Source: Lingula anatina
Taxonomy: Eukaryota; Brachiopoda; Lingulata; Lingulida; Lingulidae
Assembly: GCF_001039355.2 (NCBI RefSeq)
Contig: NW_019776143.1
Span: 1-33,245, forward strand
Direction: 5' to 3'
Length of the DNA stretch: 33,245 bases
Below, one piece after another: positions 20,893-30,800 of the stretch. Both the position numbers and the translations under genes were made by a program. Within the stretch, counting starts at the first letter, position 1. Each line of letters opens with the position of its first letter. Under the pieces are notes generated by a model. That model made no database searches. It saw only the letters and a program-made list of their open reading frames with translations, and was not told the DNA's origin.

Positions 20893-21272
20893 CTCGAGAA
20901 AAATTATCGAGTGACAGAAAGGCTGGGCTCAAGGTGGAAAAGGACTGTCTGGTCTCTAGAGCTGCTGTCGCTGGTTTGTGCAAATTTTATTTTGACTTGC
21001 TGAAGTAAAACAAATCTTTTAAATATAACTCAAGCATTAACTGTTACAAAAGACTGTTATCTTAGAAAAATACTGACAACTTTTTCTATTCTTGTACAGT
21101 ATATGCAAAATTGATCTTGATAAGCAATAAGCAACATGCTTTCTTCAAAGAGTAAAATTATTATAATTATTAAGTCTAGTTTAATTGTTATGTAAAGTGC
21201 ATATACAGTATATGGATTTAACATTTGACTTGTAAATTTTGTTTAATTGACATTTGGTTCGTTTTTATTCAG

Positions 21273-21327
21273 GTAATCTGAAAATATAAGTGCAATGGGA
21301 AAAAGTAAAACGCGGGCTGTTTGAATA
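21273..21327 (+). other. USH2A: Probable 5' UTR part of the first coding exon of USH2A
   Basis: Lies between a polypyrimidine-AG (21261-21272) and the start codon, with an in-frame TGA at 21322. If the acceptor is used, a non-coding exon lies upstream. Confidence 0.4.
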
Positions 21328-21818
21328 ATGGCACCTTTCCAAAGACAGGTACAAGGAGTGGTACTCCTTATATTTCTCTTCTCGAGGCCTTATTTAATAG
21401 AATCACAGACCTACAGGGATTTCCCAAAGCTTTTTAATGCTGCACAGTTCAAGCCAATCTCAACCACACCATCAGGTTCAACATGTGGAATACCTTCTCG
21501 CAGTGCCTATTGTAAAAGTTCTGTATATGAGAGCTCATTGAGCCGTTGTTTTCAAGACTTATGTGAACAGGATTGTCCTCGGAGAACTTCTCTGCCTTCT
21601 TATAGTAACCTTCTTCTGGCTTCCAATTTTGGAGATTGTGTTCATCGGGACACTGTGAATGTGCGTCCAGGGAACTCCAGCGAGGATTTTTCTTCTGTAT
21701 TCAACAATGGGCCCCGCTGCTACCTGACTCCTCTGCAGACTTCGGAGCTGGGTACTGAGGATGGAGTTCGTATGTTCACGTTAGCCGTGTGGATATGGCA
21801 GGAGACGGGGAATGAAGG
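21328..21818 (+). CDS. USH2A: USH2A coding exon 1: signal peptide, cysteine-rich N-terminus, start of LamG-like domain
   Basis: MAPFQRQVQGVVLLIFLF is a signal peptide. CGIPSRSAYCKSS, RCFQDLCEQDCPRRTS and the LamG start FTLAVWIWQE parallel vertebrate usherin. Donor GTAGGT at 21819 leaves phase 2. The start follows an in-frame stop two codons upstream. Confidence 0.93.
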
Positions 21819-24800
21819 GTAGGTTTTTTTGTACATCATAATTGTTCAGTTTAAGCAAAAGGTAAAAAGAAGGAGAAACTTATCACTGCTTTGACTTCAT
21901 TTGTAGGCTGTTGAATAGAATATGATGCATGCTGGATGAATTTGAGATTTACAATATTACCCCGCCTTAGAGCAAAAAATATGTATTTTTTCTTAAAATT
22001 GGAAATTGAGTTATATTGCAAAATTTATTCAATAAAAGGCCTTCTGTCTATTAGACTTTATACTACTTTATTTAGAAGTCCTCTTTTTGCTAAAGGTCTT
22101 CATCTTGATCTCTTGATCCTTATCTGCTGGTAGGTCAGAGTTTAGATTGGTTCACTTTTATAGATAGAGCTAAATGGTATCTGTGCTGATGCTGATATTC
22201 TCCCTTTGTTTTATAACTGTTTTAAAAACAAAGCAGTAGTTATATAGTTAAGTCAAATTTATTACCCCACCTTACAGGCATGACTTTTCATTAAGTAAGT
22301 AGATTATGTAACAATTTATTGCAGTGACTCACTATATTAGAACAAAATTGATTTTCTTAAGTAATGTTTCATTCAGAACTCCTGAAAAGATGATAAGAAA
22401 GGTTGAAAAAAGGGTGGGAGAGATTTTGGAACTTAACAAAAATATTTTAAAAAGTAAAAAGAAAGAAATTAAAATTTGTATCTACAAATGAGTGAGTGAG
22501 GTACTTGAAAATTGTGAGCAGCTACTACTGTTGTGTTTGAATGAAACTAAGTCCTCAATGATAAAAGATAAGGAGTCCAAATGTTATCTTGGTGACATTC
22601 TGAACAACCCTTTTCAGTGCATATTATTGGTCTTCTTATAAAAAGAAATGGTATCTGCATGTACACAGAAGATTTTATTGAATTTTGATAGTACAGTTTG
22701 TAGAAGTGTGGTTAGACTTATTGTTCAAGTGTTTACAACAAGTGTTAGCATCCAACAGCAGCTGGAGTCTGAGGGAAAACTGAGTTTCCACATGACTATA
22801 ATAGGGCTGCATTCACAACCAGTTGATTAGGGGACTAACTAGTCTGTGGATCAAATATGGTGTGACCCACATGAAACTAAAGAAAGCATGCCAAGATTAA
22901 ATTGCTCTGCCCCTGCTGGAATGGCCAGCTTGGGAGGTGGGAATTCATTGTCAGGTCACCATGTGTGCCATATAAGATCTTCCAACAAGCTAGTCTGCAT
23001 ATCAGCTGGTTGCGAATGCAGCCTTAAATGATCAGGATGAAGTCTTGCTCCAGTTTAATGTGTATTTTAGTTTTGTTGTTTGAAGTTCATAATTTGACGT
23101 GGTCCTTAAACGTATCAGCCAACTGGTCACTTGGATCAGCTTGCCTCAGAAATCTACTAGTCTAAATTATTTTATGGAAAAATGATTTTAAACAGCCATT
23201 TGGATTAGATTGTGTGATTGGGCTAATTTTATTTAAAAATCATCTGCTGTTGGATAAGGCTTTAGACTGATTCTAGATATTGAAAAGGCTTGAAATTCTT
23301 TGTATAAGCTGTCCTTATTTTACAATAAATAACACTTTTATCTGCATTTTTTTTTCCTTTTGGAGATAAATGGTTAGGGGGGTCCATACTATGCATATTA
23401 TTTTACAAGTAATATTGATAACTTTTCTAGATGAAGTCTACAGATACGTATAGTACAGGCCTACAGAAAATATTTTACAATAAATTGTAATATTATCAAT
23501 TTTTAAATACATGACCACAGTGGAAGAGTATTCTTTGACATCATTGTTTTAATTTATCTTTTCAGGACAATTTATCAGAAAGTGGGTGACAATTCAAAAA
23601 CAATTCTTCAAGTGCGTGTTAGCAGCTCCAACATCCACATCTATTACAGTACCAGCAGTGGATTTTACCATCTCAAGTCCCTGGATTCTATACCAGCAGA
23701 GACCTGGACTCACCTGGGAATACAGGTAAGTTTAACTTGGCATCATAGTAATGTTCAAGAAACATACATATCTAAAATTTTGATACCACCTATTTATATT
23801 TTGAGGGCATACTTTTTTTTACCTCTCTGGTAACCCAAATTCTCATTGTATTGAGTACATGGTAAAACATTATTAACATACAAAAATTAACTGGCTTTTG
23901 AATTTGTTTCAAATGAAGAATAAGAGGTTGGCTTAGGTCTACTCTATAAAATTGTGATTTGATTACCAGTAAGGGCATCTAGATATTTTAACACTATGAG
24001 AACCAAAATGAAAAAAAAAAAGTACGTATATGGATAGTTTTATCCTTGGTGAATAGCTGATTATTATGGAATGGAAAATAGAATCTCTGATAGGTAGTCA
24101 GAGTTAAAAGTAAAAGGGCTTATTTCAATATATTGGAGTGTGTATACAGTAAATAACAGACAGACTCAGAGGACACCAACAAGAAAGTCAAAATTGATTT
24201 TTCAATCAATATTTGAATTACCCTCTCACCACTGCGTGATGCATGGCCCATGTCTTGGAAAAGAATTAATTACAGCACCAGCCATTCTACCTTGATTAAT
24301 CTCAATTATTCATAAGCTAATCTTATGATTGCTATAAGCTATCTATGGGGGCTTTAAAGTGTAGGGTGTGGTATTCTCTGATATCAAAATAGAGAAGAAA
24401 TAAATATCCATAATAAATATGACATGATGATATGATATGATACAATACAATACCAATATAATATAATATATAAAATTTAAATTGCCATTATTTATGTGAC
24501 ATATACTGTACTAACAGCAGAGATATATATGAAAGGAGTGATGTTATATAAGGAGGGGTTATATATATCCTATAAACATCTCTGCTGTTATTGCTGTATA
24601 TATGTAGTGACTGTCATGAGAGTAAACGATTTTTCATGATACATGATAGTAACTGAAAAATGTATCCTTAAAGTTAGAATCATTGTTAGTATTTTAAAAA
24701 ATATTTAAATATAAACTATGTAGCTGCATAATAAATAGGTTTTCTATTTTGGTCATGTATTTCATACTAAACTTATCACCACTATGTTTTAAATATTTAC

Positions 24801-27800
24801 CATTATTTTGTATTGAAGGGGTGGATAGGTCACACTTTTTGTGTCGTGAAACTCAACAAATGCACCCACGCTCGGCTGTCACCTTGATTGGATAGTAAAC
24901 GGTTGTCGTAAAAATGCTAAATGATATTAAAACTGAGTGCATAAACTTGAAAACCACCTAGGACAACCTTAGACTGCCACATTAATCCAACACAATGCAA
25001 AAATAAACTATAACAAGTGGTTAAAGCCTTCAAACCGAATGTCGTAAAGTCCCCATATACCTCCATAGAGACAATAAAATAGAGTCAGCTTGTGAAACAA
25101 AAATAAACCAACTTAAACATAATAATCGAAATAAAATACTGCCGGGCATCGGAGCGGCCTAAAACTTGGCACGCTTACCGCAAATACTGCAGGCTACATC
25201 ATCCCGTCGCTCGTTTGTAAATTCCGTGCATGGCATACGCACAATCAAACCGTATATCCAAATTGCACCTCTGATGTTTAAATTGGTCCTCTCTACAATC
25301 CAATTCAGGAAATGACGTAACCGCAGAGGTCGCATTGTCCAATGGCATGGCTTCTTTTTCGTAATTGTAGGTTAGAGAGGACCAATTTATTACTATCCAA
25401 TCAAGGTGACAGCCGAGCGTGAATGCACCTGTTAAGTCTGATCACCATGATCAGCTAATACACATGGTCTTGCCAATTATCAAGATATGATATGGTTTGA
25501 TATTAAAGGTACATATGTACTGAGTTTTTTTTTGCTTCAAGTATCGACCAAATGTCCCCACATAGTTTAAAATAGTATAACTGAGAGAAATATCAAAATA
25601 TGTAGTTTCATATAACCCGAAAAATGATTTTTCTGCTTGCAATCTGTGCTGTATATAAATGGGGTAAATAAGTAGGTCAGATAAGTAAAGTTTACAACCA
25701 GAAATTTAAAGAAGGTGCAGTTTAAAGCAGCTTAAAGTGATTAATTTGGTTTATCCCTTGGCTTGTCAACTTTATTTGAGTTGTATAAGAAACTAATAGA
25801 AGTGTTTTATACAGATGTGTTACTGGGAATCCATGCTGTTTGGTTCATATGTAACTTTAAGGTTCATATGTACCTTTAACTTGTTATGTGTAATTTTATG
25901 GGTAATGCCCTAGTCTGTGTATTTCATACACCAAAGATTGTATGATTCATGATTCTGTTGGATCAACTATATTGATTGAACTACTGTGCATACATGCCCA
26001 TGCATCACTTTGTTGCAGTACAGAAACAAATCAATAATTACCTTTGTACGTTGAGTGTTATTGTGCCATTGGGTCATGATTATTGGCAAGTTCTCTGCAA
26101 GCTGCAGTTATATTAAGATTAGGTATTTTTTTCTTTGTATTTTATCTTGCCCCCAAATTATGCCCTTTTGCCCCATGGATGATGCCTTCTATCTGGTCAA
26201 CTTTAATGCCACACTGACAGAGTTTCCTTTTTAGTTTGTCACAAGTTTTAATTTTATTATATATGTATATATCTGGATTTAAAGAAGAGCAAATACCAGG
26301 ATGTGTCTACAAACACACAAACACGATCACACACACAAAATGAAAATAGCATCATCCGTTTTCATATAGGATATACAGTATAGTTAACACCAAAAGAAGA
26401 AAACCCCCTCAACATTGACACCTGTCCATATTTCAGGTCTATGGTACTGCTCTTAGTGTCTTCCTGAATGGTCTGGGTGTGGGTTTTGCTGCCAGTGATA
26501 CCTACACGTTAGCAGGACAGATCCATAATGGGACAGCCACAGAAGTCAGAGTGGGACAAGCTGTGAATGGTGAGGACTTTTATTCTGTTTGATATTTTTC
26601 TTGGGTAACTTTTGTCTCGGTAAAAAATCAAAGTAAGGGACATGTTTGTGTTATGATAACTAATATGAAGTCATTTCAAATTACTAATAACTTCATTTTT
26701 GTCTTATTTTCTTACTTGAACTTGACCAATGTTGATCATAAAATATATTTTCAAACAAGTAATTTATTAATTTTCTAAATGAGTATATATTAACAGAAAA
26801 CATAAAAAATGTTGAGTGATATTTGTGTTGGTGTGATATTAGGTGGCTTTGTCTGTAAAGTTTAATAGCAGGTGATTCCTGACAAGTATTCACACAAAAA
26901 CCTTTCCCAATCTCTCTCCCTCTCTGCTATCTTTCTTTCTCCCCCCCTCTCTCTCTCTTTCTCTCTCTCTCTGTTGGTCAGGGTAGCAAATGTATTCATA
27001 TCACCTTTTTTTTAAATATTACAGGTTCAGACCAATTTCTAGGCCGTCTCCAAGGATTCAGGTTTTACCCCGTCACTCTCACTAACAGAGAAATAGAGGA
27101 GGTTTCCAGTGGCGTGTTACCTTCTGTTCATCTCCAGACTGCCTGTCGGTGTCCCCCCTCACACCCTCGGGTCAAGCCTTTCAGGAGCAGGTTCTGCATA
27201 AAGAATGGGGTTCCAGACAACACAATAAACCAAGTTCTCAGGCTGAACAATTATTCACACCCCTTGGAGTTTCTCAATGATGGTGACGGTAACAGCATCT
27301 GGGTGTCATCTTTCTTAGATGATGTGACCATCACAATAGACCTTCAAGATGAATTTCAGGTATATAGTGGTCTTGATGTGGGAAAGATTGCCTGTAAAAT
27401 AAAGTTGACAGTACATCAGCTAGTTAGACCAAAAAATTGTTGAAATTTTAAAACGTGAACAGGTTGGTTTGGTTAAAAGTAAAAGCTTTTCTTTTTGACT
27501 GATTTAGACACAATTTATACTAGATTTTTTGCTTTTACACTTGTTTTTATTTCAACAAATAATGTTTTTTATGTAGCATATATATATATGTTTATGTATG
27601 TGTGTGTCTCAGGCCAGATTGAAAGCCAGTCACATTTAAATTGGCCTATCCTGGGCCACAACACAGTTTTTCAGGATTTCTACATAGTGATATGANATAT
27701 ATATATATATATATATATATATGTTTATGTATGTGTGTGTCTCAGGCCAGATTGAAAGCCAGTCACATTTAGATTGGCCTATCCTGGGCCACAACACAGT

Positions 27801-30800
27801 CTTTCAGGATTTCTACATAGTGATATGATTATTCTTTCAGGTTTTCTATGTAGTTCTCCAGTTCTACAGTCCCCTGCCCACCACTGTCACCATAGAGCGT
27901 AAGAGAGCAGGGAGCCCTGTGTGGGAGAGATGGCAGCTGTATGCCAGTGACTGTAATGCAGTGTTTAGTCTGGACAACAATGGCCCTCTGCCCAGTCCTA
28001 CCTCTGTCAACTGTCTGCAGTTTGGCTCGTGAGTAATGCAATTTTACAGGGGCAGATCCAAAGATATTGTCTGACAGTCTTCCAAATTGTCTTTGTTGAT
28101 CCATCCCTCCGACAGAAAAAAATTAGATACCCATCAATGTCAACTTGAAAATCTGACCGTCTTCTAAAAGACCCTGAAGACGGCCTCAATCTGCCCCTGC
28201 TTTTATTATCCTATTCGTCAGAAGATTATAATATTTTTTGATATCCTAGCCAACCGCTTTCTTTATTTATTACTTGTAAGTTTGGGAAATAAATCACATT
28301 TGGCAATAGTCAACTTGTGTTCCCTGATTGCAATTTTCATCAGGCTTCTGCCTTGACCAGCTGTTCACAGTATGGCTGATAAAATGTGTTGAGTCCAGGG
28401 TATACGTCGCTCCAATCCACTCATTGTGTGTACTTGGAAGTTATCTAACAAGATTCAGAGTGTAGAAGAAGCTTGACTCTGTATTACTGTCGTTTTCAGT
28501 TACAACTTTGACAGGGAGTGTATAAAGATACAGGGTAGATGAGTCACTGCCAGTTAACCAGTCTTGTTCAATTGTCTTAATTAATTGTCTTAATTAATTG
28601 TCTACATGCATGAAAGACCTACAAACACAAATTGACACACACACACACACACACACACGCAGGCACACATGCACACACACACACACACTGCCACATCTGA
28701 TGTCTGTTATGATTGTTGTCACACAGACTTCATATTTGAATCTTGCTATCCCCAGGAGCAGCCTCCCATTGCCTTTATCCAAGGGGAATGTCACATTCAA
28801 TCTGCTGGCCCCCGAACCTGTCCCCAGACCAGGACATAATGACTTCTACAACACACCAGACTTGTACCAGTTTGTCAAGGCGTCACAAGTGAGAGTCAGA
28901 CTCCAGGGCCACTTTAATGTGACACAGAGCAGGCACCGCTACTATGGACTGCAGGAGTATATAGTCACTGCCAGGTAAGGCTGTGTGATTTTTTAAAAAG
29001 GTTCTATATTAGGTTCAAAATTTTAATTAAGAAAAAAAATATGATAATAACAAACAAACAGAAAAGATTGGAAATAGTGTTGTAGTGATAGAGTGAGATC
29101 AGTATTTCAGACGCATGTACCATTTACCTCTGGAATAACATATACAGTGTACTTGTGCAACTTGAATTCTAGATGTGATATGCCTTTATATACCAAATAT
29201 GAATATATAAGTGCTACATATTATATATTTTACAATACCTGAATCTTCCCCCTGATATTCCTGATATTGAACTGTTATTAATCTTGCTGTATTATTTCAG
29301 ATGCCAGTGCCATGGTCATGCTGAGGACTGTGATACCTCCACCAGCCCTTATAGATGTAACTGTTTACTGGACAGCCACACAGAGGGCAATAAGGTAACA
29401 CTGCTTAGACTTATACTATTATTATTGTTGTTGTTAGTATAGTATATACAAAGGGCAATTTTTTACACATTTTTACTTTAAATTTAATTTAATTTTGATA
29501 GTAATGACCAATTCCAAAACTATTTTTCTCCGTGTGAGTAGTGCAGTTCATGGTTTGTAAAAAAAGACCACTTAGGAAACGCATAATTTCTTCCCCTGTG
29601 GCCATAAAAAGAAACATTGATTTTCATTTTCGTATCCATGTCCATGTTCTTTTTCAGTGTGAGCGGTGCCAGCCCCTGTATAATGACAAGGCCTTCACAG
29701 TGGGGGATCAGCTCAACCCTTACAACTGTAAACCATGTCAATGTTACAACCATGCTTCATCCTGTGTGTATAACAGGACCCTGGACCCCTACCCTGAGGA
29801 GCACAACAGGGGAGGAGGGGGAATGTGCATCAACTGCCAACACAACACCAGAGGACAGCACTGTGATCGCTGTATTGTGGAGTTCTATAGACCATTGGGT
29901 AGGGCTCTCATTATTTCTTACAATCTTAAATCAGTATTTTTTTTAGACTTAGTTTTTTCCATTAAAACTGTGATGAATGGTATTTACTGTTTATAAGTAC
30001 ATTTCAAAGGTTTAAACATGTAAGTGTAGTTAAATTTGAAAAAAAAAAGATGATTAATGATAAATTATTTGGACTTTGGATGATAAGACATGATTTTTGT
30101 TCATCTACTGTAATAGGCCAATGATTAAAACTTGGTCTCCCCCAATTAGAGATTTTTATTCACCATTTAGTTTACTTAGCTTACACTTTTGGTTTTCATA
30201 ATCAACTTGTTAAAATTTATTATTGCCTTTATAAAATCAAATATCCCAAGCATGGGATTGGAAACTTTTAAAATTGAAAAGACATTCTTTATTCTTAACA
30301 GCAATTTATGTTTTATTCCAGGTAAAAGTTTGTTTGATGTAGATGTGTGTTCTCCTTGTGGCTGCTATGCTGGGGGAGTTCTCAATGGGAACATGGACTG
30401 TGAGAAGGTACACACACAGATTCTAGACATTAAAAAGCATAGTGTATAGATAAATAAAACAGTTCAGTGTATGTAGAGTAAGGATTTCCTATCCTAATAA
30501 AACTATTCATAGCATTTAAAGTAAGGACTTTTTTCCTCATCAAGAACAGTGTCAGTGATGCCTCAACTTTTATTGAACTCATTCCAGGAGGGAGGGCAGT
30601 GCTACTGTAAAGACTATGTAGGTGGCAGGCAGTGTAGTGAGTGCAAGGCAGGGTACTTCAATCTCCAGCCCAGCAGTGACGTAGGCTGTGAGGCATGTAA
30701 CTGTCACACTGATGGTACTGTGGGTGGAAGCATTAGTTGCCATGCCACCACAGGGCAGTGTAACTGCAAGGCTAATGTTAGAAGTAAGTTATGATTGTGA

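Larger units (their letters stand above)
23726..26436. other. USH2A intron 2
   Basis: 2.7 kb holding the hairpin at 24501-24602 and MITE C. The stretches 23726-24480 and 25430-26436 are AT-rich with nothing recognised apart from short CA runs near 26310. Confidence 0.75.

Noticed and set aside
29617-29946. Second plus-strand frame across USH2A exon 8
   Set aside because: Shadow frame of the usherin coding exon; the usherin frame matches family motifs.
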